A stretch of DNA of 64,000 nt, from the NCBI RefSeq assembly GCF_050003625.1, contig NC_134398.1, positions 197,167,700 to 197,231,699 on the forward strand, written 5' to 3'. Both the position numbers and the translations under genes were made by a program. The notes beneath the pieces were generated by a model. The model saw nothing but the letters and a program-made list of their open reading frames with translations. It had not been told where the DNA came from and searched no databases. This document shows, piece by piece, positions 12,226-23,042 of the stretch; position 1 is the first letter of the stretch, and every line of letters begins with the position of its first letter. Source of the stretch: Haematobia irritans. Taxonomy: Eukaryota > Arthropoda > Insecta > Diptera > Muscidae.

Positions 12226-14260
12226 TAAAATTTTGCTACGATAGAAAATTTTGTCAAATTTTTATTTCTATGGAAATTTTTTTCAAAATTTTATTTCTAT
12301 CGAAAATTTTGCCAAAATTTTATTTCTATAGAAAAATTTTGTCAAAATTTTATTTCCATAGAAAATTTTGTTAAAATTTTATTTCTATAGAAAATTTTCT
12401 TCAAGTTTTAATTTTAAAGGTATTTTTTTTCAACATTTTAGTTCAACATTTGCCAAAATTTTATATCTATAGAAAATTTTTCCAAATTTTTATTTCTATA
12501 AAATATTTCGTACAATTTTATTTTTTATATAAAATTTTGCCAAAATTATATTTGTATAGAAAATTTTAACATAATTTTATTTCAATAGAAAATTTTGCCA
12601 AAATTTTGTTTCTATAGAAAAATGTTGTCAAAATTTTAAAATTTTGTCATTTTTTCTATAGAAAATTTTGTCAAATTTTTATTTCTATACAAAATTCTGT
12701 CCAAATTGTATTTCGATAGAAAATTAAAAATTTTTTCTATAGAAAATTTTTATTTTTTGTCAAAATTTTAATTCTATAGAAAATTTTGCCAAAATTTTAT
12801 TTCTATAGAAATTTTTTTCAACATTTATTTTTTTGTATAGAAAATTTTGTAAAAATTTTATTTCTATAGCAAATTTTTTCAAAATTTTATTTCTATATAA
12901 ATTTTTGTCAAAATTTTATTTCTATAGAAAAAATTGTCAAAATTTTATTTCTATAAAAAATTTTGCCAAAATTTTATTTCTATAGAAAAGTGTTGTCAAA
13001 TTTTGTTTCTATAGAAAATTTTGCCAAAATTTTATTTCTATAGAAAAATTTTGTCAAAATTTTATTTCCATAGAAAATTTTGTCAAAATATTATTTCTAT
13101 AGAAAAATTTTGTCAAAATTTTGTTTCTATATAAAATTTTGCCAAAATTTTATTTCTATGAAAATTTTGTCAAAATGTTATTGCTATTGAGATTTTGTCA
13201 AAATTTTATTACTACAGAAAATTTTGTCAAAATTTTAGTTCGATAAAAGAATTTTGTCAAAATTTTATTTCTATAGAAAAATTTCGTCAAAATTTTATTT
13301 CTATAGAAAATTTTGTTAAAATTTAATTTCTATAGAAAAAATTTGTCAAAATTTTATTTCCAAAGAAAATTTTGTTAAAATTTTATTTTTATAGAAAATT
13401 TTCTTCAAATTTTAATTTTAAAAGTATTTTTTTTTTCAATATTTTAGTTCTATAGAAAATTTAATCAAAATTTTATTTGTATAGAAAATTTTATCACAAT
13501 TTGATTTTGTGAAAATTTTATTTCTATGGGAAATGTTGTCAAAATTTCATTTCTGTAAGAAATTTTGTTAAAATTTTATTTTTATAGGAAATTTTTATTT
13601 TTATAGAAAATTTTATTTTTTTATTTTTATAGAAAATTTTCTTCAAATTTTAATTTTAAAAGTAATGTTTTTCAACATTTTAGTTCTATAGAAAATTTTA
13701 TTAAAATTTTATTTGTATAGAAAATTTTATCACAATTTGATTTCAATAGAATATTTTGTCAAAATTTTATTTCTATGGGAAATTTTGTCAAAATGTCATT
13801 TCTATAGCAAGTTTTGTCAAAATTTCATTTCTATAAGAAATTTTGTTAAAATTTTATTTTTATAGGAAATTTTTATTTTTTATTTTGATAGAAAATTTTC
13901 TTCAAATTTTAATTTTAAAGGTAATTTTTTTCAACATTTTAGTTCTATAGAATATTTTGTCAAAATTTTATTTCTATGGGAAATTTTGTCAAAATGTTAT
14001 TTATATTACAAGTTTTGTCAAAATTTTATTTCTATAAGAAATTTTGTTAAAATTTTATTTTTATAGGATTTTTTTTTCAATTTTTCATTTCTATAGGAAT
14101 TTTTGTCATTTTTGTTGTTCTATAAAAAATTATCGCAAAATTTTATTTCTGTATAAAATTTTCGCAAAATTTTGTATCCATACAAAATTTCTTTAAAAAA
14201 ATTTTTTTTTAAAGTAAAATACATTTTATTTCTATTGAAAATTTTGAAAAATTACCGATT
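12226..14260. repeat. large tandem array of the 29-bp TTTCTATAGAAA unit
   Basis: About 2 kb of head-to-tail copies of a unit that reads ATTTTATTTCTATAGAAA then ATTTTGTCAAA. Unit length is mostly 29 bp, with local 28-30-bp variants and substitutions. The unit holds two small palindromes (TTTCTATAGAAA, and AAAATTTTGNCAAAATTTT spanning the join). There are no unique spacers, so it is not a CRISPR-like array. Shorter runs of the same unit occur at 6700, 7730, 22325, 31775, 38090 and 62926. Confidence 0.9.
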
Positions 14261-14369
14261 TGACGAAAATGGACCAAAATCAACCAAATTCTATCGAACC
14301 AAATTTAGAAGTGAATAATTTTTTGGACCAATTTTGGTCCAATCGGATCAAAATGCACACCCTGATGAT

Positions 14370-14640
14370 GATGTCGGCTCCTGGAGCTTCGCTAATTGAT
14401 GAGGAATTCGGTTAGTTGATAATTCCTTGACGGCGATAAATTGGGTTCATTGATGATCAGTAGTGATGAGAACGTCGTTTGTAATTGGTAGTGGATGAGA
14501 ACATCGGTTCGTCTATGCTCGGTAGTTGATGATTCGGTAGTTGATGATTCGTTGAATTCTCGATAGTTGATGCTCGGTAGTTTATGATTCGTTGAGAAGT
14601 GGTTGCTTGGACGTTGCTGAGTAGTTCGGCTCGTTGGCGA
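14370..14640. repeat. degenerate tandem repeat around GGTAGTTGATGATTCG
   Basis: The words GGTAGTTGATGATTCG and GTTGATGCTCGG recur irregularly over about 250 bp. Open frames across it are repeat translations. Confidence 0.55.
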
Positions 14641-14902
14641 TTGGGAAGTTCGGCATTCGTCGATTTGTGGTTGATCGGGAACTTGCTTGTTTATCAATTT
14701 TTAGATGATCGGGAACCGCTGATAAGATTTTCGACATTCTCGCTGTTGCTAGTGTTGGTTCAGTTGATTGTTATAGAGGCGATGTGGCAGTGGCGTGAAA
14801 GTCGGGATCAGCCTCGGGTCGGTAATCAGTCAAGGTCGGTGTTTAGTATTACTGACGACTATCATGCAACCTACTACTACGGCTAATAGCTAATCTACAA
14901 GC

Positions 14903-14989
14903 GAACAGTAGGCCAGAAGGTCTCTGTGGTGGAACAGTAGGCCAGAAGCTCTCTGTGGTGGAACAGTAGGCCAGAAGGTCTCTGTGCAA
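14903..14989. repeat. three tandem copies of a 29-bp unit
   Basis: GAACAGTAGGCCAGAAGG-TCTCTGTGGTG occurs three times at 29-bp steps (14903, 14932, 14961) with one substitution in the middle copy. It is unrelated to the TTTCTATAGAAA unit. Confidence 0.85.
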
Positions 14990-15730
14990 TATTTATTTTG
15001 GTCTGGGAATAAATTCCAAAGACGACGGAAAGAAAATATCACCGAACTTCGAGCGGAACGATATGCAATGAGCCACTCAGATGTATACAGTAGATGTTTG
15101 TCCCGAGTTAGACTCAGATGCAGGTGTTTGTCCCAAGTTTCAATCAATGGCCGATCCGAGTCTGACTTTGGTTGGCAAAAACGAACACCATATAAGTAAT
15201 GCTTACAATGAAAATACTGGGAATTGTCCCTGCTTGAATGAAGTAATCAATTAATTCTTGTCACAATAAATCACTCCTATGTAGCAACCCACAGCCACTA
15301 AGCGTTTAATGATATTACCTAATGGTGGGTTGTGTGTGCGTATGTGTTGGTTTGTTGGCTATTGGGTGACGTAGGTAGCGTTAATAATCTAAGGTAATAT
15401 GGACTAAGGCACTTTTGTACGTAAAAAGTTATAAGCCAATTTTTGTCACGTTACACTCTGCGGTCATATGAGTCTAACTCCGGTGAAAGGTATATATGGA
15501 AGATATATATTAAACCAACAGGGTTCAACAGGGTTATATTTTGACCCAAACACACAAACTTGTGTCAAATTTTAAGTTCATTGGTCTAAAAATGCGACCC
15601 AGATAACGATCACAACAATGTGTTCGCAATTTCTTATAGAGAATCATTAAATTGTATTGCATTTAAGGAATTGTACCACTGACTTAATTTGTATGACAAA
15701 TATCCTTAGTATAACGAAGCTTCCTCTATT
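14990..15730. other. no gene recognised; trace of modular repeat near 15450-15600
   Basis: Intergenic sequence. TATATATGGAAGATATATAT followed by a GACCCAAA...GTGTCAAATTT stretch resembles a decayed unit of the GGGAGCTATATCTAAATC type. Confidence 0.35.
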
Positions 15731-15987
15731 AGTGTGTGAGGACAAAAGTCGTCTACTCGTTTTTGTCCACATCGTTTTATTATATCTATTGAAATTGTTT
15801 TCTTTAATCAATGTTATAAAGAAAACTAATTAAATTTGATATTCATTTGAATGTTTTCTGTGGGTAACGGAAAGTACCCTGGCGGAGAAACCAAACATTA
15901 ACGATGTAGGGGTGCATCGACAATATTTTAGAAGCATTGGCAACACCAGTACCACCAGTAAGTTGGCATCGCGGGGATGTGTGCGAG

Positions 15988-16025
15988 CATATAAAAGGCG
16001 AGCATTTGCACAGGAGGAGTCAGTT
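15988..16025 (+). promoter_or_regulatory. TATA box and initiator of the solo LTR
   Basis: CATATAAAAG at about 15989 and TCAGTT at 16020, about 31 bp apart, match the arthropod core promoter (TATA plus TCAGT initiator). They would set the U3/R boundary near 16022. Confidence 0.6.
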
Positions 16026-16164
16026 CGCCAGTAGCCGGCCAACAGGTAGGACTATTTTGGGATCATAACGTTGTAACGCAGTGACCAAAATATTACTATT
16101 TAGACTGCTAGTGAAGTGGGAAAGTTGTAACTTCCCCTTTTCTAACACTCGTGCCCCGGTAATC

Positions 16165-16610
16165 AGTGGTTGTTGTTACAACTGCGCACCGTCGCCGGTT
16201 CTGGTTGTCTTTACAACCGCTCCATCGCCGCCGCCCGTGGTTGTCGTTACAACTGCGCATCATCGTCGCTGCCGCCCGTGGTTGTTGTTACAACTACGCC
16301 ATCGTCGCCCGTAGTGGTTGTCGTTACAACCGCTCCGTCGCTGCCGCCCGTGGTTGTTGTTACAACGGCGTCATCGTCGCCGGTAGTGGTTGTCTGTACA
16401 ACCGCTCCGTCGCTGCCGCCCGTGGTTGTTGTTACAACTGCGCATCATCGCCGCTGCTGCCCGTGGTTGTTGTTACAACTGCGCATCATCGCCGTTGCCG
16501 GCCGTGGTTGTCTTTACAACTGCGTCATCGTCGCCGGTAGTGGTTGTCGTTACAACCGCTCCGTCGCTGCCGTCCGTGGTTGTTGTTACAACTGCGCCAT
16601 CGTTACTATC
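16165..16610 (+). repeat. 36-41-bp tandem repeats inside the LTR (GGTTGTNGTTACAAC)
   Basis: About eleven copies of GTGGTTGTNGTTACAAC followed by a CG-rich spacer (TGCGCATCATCGCCGCTGCC or CGCTCCGTCGCTGCCGCC) at mostly 36- and 41-bp steps. It is strikingly GC-rich beside its AT-rich surroundings. Three frames stay open and give VVVTTA-type or RGCCYN-type repeats, so these are unlikely to be real proteins. GTTGTNGTTACAAC is an imperfect palindrome. Confidence 0.8.
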
Positions 16611-16896
16611 TCTGTGGCCTGTCATCAGTTTAGCATCGGATCGACGCCGTAAGCCGTTTATCTACGTCCGCATCTTCGTCCATCGTCTCTGGCCGTACGA
16701 ATCTGTGTTTATGTAGATGTGTGTGAATATAGTGTTAATGTTGTGTATGAGACCAATAAAATTATAACGTTGATTGAAAACATAAATAAAGCCTGGTCAG
16801 TGTTTTCTCTTTCTGTGGAAATATAAATATTTTGTAACGACCCTGGACACCCTGAGTTTGCCCCAGCTTCAAAGTGTAAACACGTCGTTACAAGTG

Positions 16897-17463
16897 TTTT
16901 TAAATTCAAATATCCTTACTATTCCCCCGCTCGTAATATTAACAAATTTCACTTCAATTGATTAAACTTCGATATTGCTTTACTCTTAGCTTTCTGCCTT
17001 CAATGGAACGTGTATAAAAGAAACTTATTGAACCTTAAGAAAATTATATAAATTTTCCCCCATGTATTTTGATTGCTTTATATTTAAGTTTATACAACAA
17101 TATTTCAAATTTAAATTGATTCTTTATACCACTAACACTATTGGCGGAAGTTGTTATATTAAACTTTGAAGCAGTCTTATAATTCATTTTTTTTGTACAT
17201 CATACCACCATAATTTTGTCTGAATGAACACCATTAAATATAATTAAAGTTTATTATAGAGTAGATAAGAGTTCATTCTGGCATTTGCTTCTTGTATCTC
17301 AAAGCTGCTCTTTGGTAAAACCAACACTTCCATATATTCCGGGAGTCATGCATACAAAGACCACGCATAAAGGGTGGGTCTTTTTGCAAATCCATTACAG
17401 TGGATATGAAAAGAAAAACGAAAACATTTAATTTAGCTTAAAAATGTTTAACTTTTAAAACAA
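16897..17463. other. no gene recognised
   Basis: AT-rich, no repeats with visible ends and no coding signal. Confidence 0.4.
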
Positions 17464-18168
17464 ACAAGTAAGTAAAGTAGAAAGTCGGGCGGGTCTGGCT
17501 ATATCAAACCGTAAACCACCCCTACTGAATTATTAAACATTGTTTGAGGGGTATGAATGGTTTGGGGAAACCCCATTTCCGTATTTAAGAACTAAAGGGG
17601 CTCATGGGAGGTTTATCACAATATGAACACAATATGAACAATAATTGATTTTGCACCTACAGAGTTAGTATGCTGCTAATATTGAGTCCATTATTAAAAA
17701 AGAGGAAATCGCTCAATTAGTGTAGTAATAAATCCAAATTTCTGAAAATAGGACAATGGATTTATGTAAGTCTGCATATGATCGGCTAATACATGTACAT
17801 TTGAAATTTGAGCAACATTGGTTAATAAACAAGAGTACAATTGCCAAATTTAGGAAAATCGATCGATGCATATATATGGGAGCTATATCTAAATCTGAAC
17901 CGATTTGGATCATATTTTCCAGATTTCGTTCATACCACAGAAGGTTATCTTGTGCTAAATTAGAGTAGGATCGGCTACTAAATTGGGCGATACATATTTA
18001 TGGGAACTATATCTAAAACTGAACGGATTTCGATTATGTTTTGCAGGTATTGCTGATATTACAGGAGATTACCTTTTGCTAAATTTGTGTAAGATCGATT
18101 AATAAATGAGGCCACTATGGTCAAAAATAACGTTATAAGGGGCAAATTTTTCAAAAACGGGCGCAAAA
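17464..18168 (+). mobile_element. modular non-coding repeat, 5' portion, cut by the mariner
   Basis: Starts ACAAGTAAGTAAAGTAGAAA, GTCGGGCGGG..., then about three units TATATGGGAGCTATATCTAAA-TCTGAACCGATTTGG. The run stops exactly at the TA (18169-18170) where the mariner TIR begins, so the mariner landed in it. Confidence 0.65.
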
Positions 18169-18556
18169 TAACAGGTTGGCTGATAAGTCCCCGGTCTAAC
18201 AAAGAAAACTCATTTTTTTTTTTTTTTTGTCAAAATTCGTTTTTATTATTCAACATAGTTCCCTTCAAGAGCGATACAATGATTATAACGACCTTCCAAT
18301 GTTTTGATACCATTATGGTAGTACTCCTTCCGTTTTGCCTCAAAATAGGCCTTAGTTTCAGTGATCACCTCTTCATTGCAGCCAAATTTTTTCCCTGCGA
18401 GCATCCTTTTGAGGTCTGACAACAAGAGAAAATCGTTGGGGGCCAGATCTGGAGAGTACGGTGGGTGGGGAAGCAATTCGAAGCCCAATTCATGAATTTT
18501 TGCCATCGTTCTCAACGACTTGTGGCACGGTGCGTTGTCTTGGTGGAACAACACTT

Positions 18557-20840
18557 TTTATACCCTTCACCACTACTGTGGTACAGGGTATAATAAATTT
18601 GTGCATTTGTATGTAACGCCAAGAAGGAGTAATCATAGACCAACCTTTTAGTATTCGGATCGGCTTAGAATTAAATTCTGAGTCGATTTAGCGATGTCCG
18701 TCTGTCTGTCTGTCTGTCTATCCGTCTGTCTGTCTGTTTGTCTGTCTGTTGGTGTATTTTTTTGTGTGCAAAGTACAGATCGCAGTTTTAGTCCGATTGT
18801 CCTAAAATTTTCTATAGGGTCCTGTTTCGGCTCAAAGACGATCCCTATTGATTTTGGAAAAAATCGGTTCAGATTTAGATGTAGCTGCCATATATATTTT
18901 TCACCGATCTGGTCATAATTGGCGTGTATATCAACCGATCTTCCTCAAATTCCGTACATCCGAATATTTTATGCGTCTCGAAAAACTTGCAAAATATCAG
19001 CCAAATCGATTCAGATTTATATATAGCTCCCATATATAGCTTTCGCCCGATTTACACTCATTTGCCCACAGAGGCCAATTTTTTGCTCCGATTTGGTTGA
19101 AATTTTGCATAGGGAGTAGAATTAGCATTGTAACTATGCGTGCCAAATTTGGTTGAAATCGGTTCAGATTTGGATATATCTCCCATATATAGCTTTCGCC
19201 CGATTTACACTCATATGACCACAGAGGACAATTTGTAACTCCGATTTAGTTGAAATTTTGCACAGAGAGTAAAATTAGCATTGTAGCTATACGTGACAAA
19301 TTTGGTTGACATCGGTTCAGATTTAGATATAGCTCCCATATATATGTTTTTCTGATTTTGACAAAAATGGTCAAAATAAAATATTTTGCTTGTTAAATTA
19401 AATGCTTAGTAGAAAAGTTGTAAAAATGACTCTAATATTCCTAAACTTCTTATACATATATATCGAGCGATAAATCATAAATAAACTTTTGCGAAGTTTC
19501 CTTAAAATTGCTTCAGATTTAAATGTTTCCATATTTATACCCTTCACCACTACTGTGGTACAGGGTGTAATAAGTTTGTGCATTTGTATGTAACGCCAAG
19601 AAATAGTGGTCATAGACCCATCTTTTAGTATACCGATCGGCTTAGAATTCAATTCTGAGTCGATTTAGCGATGTCCGTCTGTCTGTCTGTCCGTCCGTCT
19701 GTCTGTATATGTAATTTTGTGCACAAAGTACAGCTCGCAATTTAAGTCCTCAAATTTGGCATAGGGTCGTTTCTTGGGACAGAGACAATCGCTATTGGTT
19801 TTGGAAAAAATCGGTTCAGATTTAGATATAGTTGCCATATATATTTATCCCCGATTTGGTCATAGTCAGCGTGTTTATCAACAGATTTTCTTGAAGTACC
19901 GTGCATCCAAATATTGTATGCATTTCGAAAATCTTGCAAAATATCAGCCAAATCGGTTCAGATTTAGATATAGCTCCCACATATATCTTTCGTCCGATTT
20001 AGACTCATATGACCACAGAGGCCAAAGTTTACTACAGATCTTCGTGAAATTTTGCACAGAGGGTAGAATTGACATTCTACCAATGCTTGGTAAATTTGAT
20101 TGAAATCGGTTCAAATTTAGATATAGCTCCCATATATATCTTTCGTCCGATTTGAACTTATATGGCCACAAAAGCCAGAGTTTTGTCGTGATTTGCTTCA
20201 AATTTTGCACAAGCGCTACTTTTAACGATACTATTGTATGTGCCAAATATGGTCAAAATCGATTCAGATTTAGATATAGCTCCTATATATATCTTTCGAC
20301 CGATTTGAACTTCTATGGCCTCAAAATTCAGGGTTTTGCCGTGATTTCCTTCAAATTTTGCACTAGGAGTACGTTTAGTAGTATCGGTAATTGTGCCAAA
20401 TTTGGTTGAAATAGGTTCAGATTTAGATATGGATCCCATATATATCTTCCGTCCGATTTTCACTCATATGACCAGGGGTCCAAAGATATAGTCCCATTTA
20501 CGTGAAATTTCGCATAGATAGCAGAATTATTATTCTAACTATACATGTCAAATTTAGTCAAAATCGGTTCAGATTATATATAGCTCCCATATATACGTAC
20601 ACCAGAGTTGGGGAAATATGGTAGACTGTTACACTTACATTTTCAATGGAAGTTTCCTCCAATTAGCGTTAGCCGATTTAAATTTTAATTTTAGAGATTT
20701 TTAGAAGTAAAAAAAATGTCTCCTTTATACAGCTTCCAGCAAATGTGAAGTAGTTGAGATGGTAACACAAATGTTGGCCTACATTGGAGTGAAGGGTATA
20801 ATATAGTCGGCCCCGCCCGACTTTAGACTTTACTTACTTG
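18557..20840 (-). mobile_element. modular non-coding repeat inserted in the mariner transposase
   Basis: Read on the minus strand it begins CAAGTAAGTAAAGTCTAAAG, TCGGGCGGGGCCGACTATAT, TATACCCTTCACTCC. It holds many units of TATATGGGAGCTATATCTAAA-TCTGAACCGATT, GACAGACAGACGGACA blocks and the word GGCGTTACATACAAATGC. It ends with the hairpin ACCCTGTACCACAGTAGTGG-TGAAGGGTATAAAAA. A second 3'-type end at 19534-19600 shows that two copies are nested or fused. The interrupted transposase frame fixes both ends to within a few A residues. Confidence 0.75.
18690..18748. repeat. CTGT-rich microsatellite within modular repeat
   Basis: About 55 bp of GTCTGTCTGTC with a few CCGTC interruptions. The same block in shorter form marks every copy of the modular repeat superfamily. 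Confidence 0.8.
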
Positions 20841-21712
20841 TTTCTTCTTCATATGGGGCCGTTTTGCCGCGATTTCGACCTTCAAACGCTCCAGTAACGC
20901 CATATAATAGTCACTGTTGATGGTTTTTCCCTTCTCAAGATAATCGATAAAAATTATTCCATGCGCATCCAAAAAAACAGAGGCCATTACTTTGCCAGCG
21001 GACTTTTGAGTCTTTCCACGCTTCGGAGACGGTTCACCGGTCGCTGTCCACTCAGCCGACTGTCGATTGCACTTAGGAGCGTAGTGATGGAGCCATGTTT
21101 CATCCATTGTCACATATTACGAGTTAACAGCTACAAACACCGCTCAGAATCATCAACACGTTGTTGTTTTTGGTCAAATGTGAGCTCGCGCGGCACCCAT
21201 TTTGCTCAGAGCTTCCGCATATCCAAAAATCGATGAATGATATGAACAACACTTTCCTTTGATATCTTTAAGGTCTCTGCTACCTCGATCGACTTCATTT
21301 TACGGTCATTCAAAATCATTTTTTGGATTTTTTGATGTTTTCGTCGGTAACTACCTCTTTCGGGCGTCCACTGCGTTCACCGTTCTCCGTGCTCATTTCA
21401 CCATGTTTTAATTTTGCATACCAATCAATTATTGTTGATTTCCCTGGGGCAGAGTCCGGAAACTCATTACCAAGCCAAGTTTTTGCTTCCACCGTATTTT
21501 TTCCCTTCAGAAAACAGTATTTTATCAAAACACGAAATTCCATTTTTTCCATTTTTTTCACAATAACAAAAGTTGCTTCACAAAAGGCGTTCTATCTCTC
21601 AAACTAATTGACTTACAGACGTCAAATTTTGACACGAATAATTTGAAGGTTTGTACTATATAAAAATAATATGCATTTAATACTAGCGACGCCATCTATG
21701 TGTCAGACCGGC

Positions 21713-23041
21713 AAGGCCGTATTCAGGGGGGGGGATGAGGGGGATCAAACCCCCCCCCCCCCGAAATGAATGAATATTTTTATATAAATAAATATATATT
21801 TTTAGCTGCATAGAAAAATCCTATCGAAGATGTTGAAGGAAAGTTGGAGGTTTTACTTTGAAAAAAGCTTACCTATAAAACTTGCACAAATCATAGAATA
21901 CTAGTTGAAAAGCCAGTCAAACGACGGTCGAAAAAAAACAAATTATTTTTGTTCTCGAACCACAAATTTCATTTTTGGAAAATGTATTTCTGCTTTTTAT
22001 GTGTGTTTGTTGTTCTTTTTGTGAACATGACTCGCTTTGTTTGGCCATAGCAACAACAACGAAACAGCCAAACACACATGTGTAAATGAAATGGCGCAAA
22101 ACCTGCGAAAAGAACCTGCCTAATTTAGCGATGGAAGCAATAAAGAGATTTTTCCAAACGTGCATATTCTTTTAAAAATTTTGGTCACTTAGCTAGTTAC
22201 TCAGGGATGGAAAATACAATTTTTAAGAAAGTACAAAAAAGGTATTTTTTGAGCGGAAAGGTACTTTTTACTAAATTTCAACAAAAATTTCACTGGAAGA
22301 TTATTGTCAAGAGACTGAATTTTAAAGAAAATAAAATTTTGACAAAATTTTCTATAGAAATAAAATTTTGCAAAAATTTCCTATAAAAATAAAATTTTTA
22401 CAAAATTTTCAATTGAAATAAAATTTTGACAAAATTTTCTATAAAAATAAAATTTTGCAAAAATTCTATATAGAAATAAAATGTTGACAACTATTTCTAC
22501 CGAAATAAAAAATCGATAATATAGAATCGAATTCTTTTTTCGACTAAAACTTTATTGAAGTTCAATAAAATCCTGTTTTTGACTATGTCTTTTACAAAAT
22601 CGAGATATTCTTCCCACATGAACATGTCTGTTTTGCCATATTTGTAAAAGACTATTAGCAAATGAGGTTGATAAAGACTTTCTCAAAATATTAAAATATT
22701 TTGTCAAAGCTATTGTACCATAAATCTGATATCGACTCAAAAATGTCTACACAAAAGGTACTAAATCATTCCCGGGGGTACTACGATACTGACCGGGGTG
22801 AAAAAGGTTTGAAAAAAGTACTATAGTACTGCATTTTCCATCCCTGCAGTTACTACGTGCTCATCCGAACGTTCATTTTCAACAATGAAGAGATTAAAGA
22901 CGTATCTTAGAAATTCGACTAGCGAGAGTAGACCCAAAGGATTGGCATTAATGTCGGTTCATCGCCGAATAAATGTGCCGACTGAAGAAGTCATTGATTT
23001 ATTTGCTGCCCAAAAACTCCGTCGGCTCAATTTAATATTAT
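21713..23041 (+). pseudogene. hAT transposase remnant (C-terminal dimerisation domain)
   Basis: Just past the mariner remnant is a G-run/C-run end (CAGGGGGGGGATGAGGGGG) like hAT termini. About 22130-22200 reads EIFPNVHILLKILVT-like. After a nested MITE the frame continues TTCSSERSFSTMKRLKTYLR and KGLALMSVHRR to a stop at 23041. SERSFSTMKRLKTYLR is the signature of the hAT C-terminal dimerisation domain. An in-frame TAG near 22192 and the insertion disable it; most of the protein is gone. Confidence 0.7.
22202..22846. mobile_element. hAT-type MITE nested in the hAT remnant
   Basis: Ends are CAGGGATGGAAAATACA and (complement) CAGGGATGGAAAATGCA. The flanking octamers TAGTTACT and CAGTTACT match at 7 of 8. 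The interior holds a run of the 29-bp unit (about 22325-22510) and no transposase. Confidence 0.75.
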
Positions 23042-23042
23042 A

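Larger units (their letters stand above)
15735..16892 (+). mobile_element. solo LTR of an LTR retrotransposon
   Basis: The 1,158-bp segment starts TGTGAGGAC and ends GTCGTTACA (TG...CA ends) and is flanked by a 4-bp direct repeat AGTG (15731-15734 and 16893-16896), typical of Gypsy-type integration. It contains a TATA box (CATATAAAAGGCG, about 15990), an initiator-like TCAGTT about 31 bp downstream (16020), and two AATAAA signals (16755 and 16785). No internal retroviral genes are adjacent, so this is what recombination between two LTRs leaves. A simpler alternative, an ordinary short transcription unit, would not explain the TG/CA ends and the matching 4-mers. Confidence 0.65.
18246..21552 (-). 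pseudogene. mariner (irritans-type) transposase, frameshifted and split
   Basis: Three pieces on the minus strand. 21552-21316 is the helix-turn-helix N-terminus (FRVLIKYCFLKGKN, KSTIIDWYAKLKHGE), followed by a frameshift near 21320. 21300-20844 covers the first catalytic aspartate (VTMDETWLHHY) and WTATGEP. 18554-18246 carries the second (FHQDNAPCH) and third (SPDLAPNDF) aspartates, giving DD34D-type spacing, and the C-terminus. The last two pieces are separated by the 2.28-kb insertion at 18557-20840. Frameshift plus insertion make it inactive, yet similarity to the active family is high, so its death is fairly recent. Confidence 0.9.
18171..21712 (-). mobile_element. irritans-subfamily mariner, interrupted by another repeat; right end damaged
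   Basis: The left inverted end is complete at 18171-18197 (ACAGGTTGGCTGATAAG, then TCCCCGGTCT) next to a TA. The transposase lies on the minus strand. At the other end only CAGACCGG (about 21706-21713) survives before hAT-like sequence. A repeat at 18557-20840 sits inside the transposase gene. Without it the element would be about 1.26 kb, the usual size for a mariner. The terminal sequence and protein resemble the Himar-type mariner first described in horn fly. Confidence 0.85.

Noticed and set aside
12226..14260. CRISPR-like or other regularly spaced array
   Set aside because: Units are contiguous with no unique spacers, the setting is a fly genome, and units vary as in a satellite.
16166..16716. 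Overlapping open frames giving VVVTTA, RGCCYN and similar repeats, like a mucin or structural protein
   Set aside because: Three frames are open at once because the 36-41-bp unit lacks stops; there is no signal peptide, and the region lies inside a probable solo LTR.
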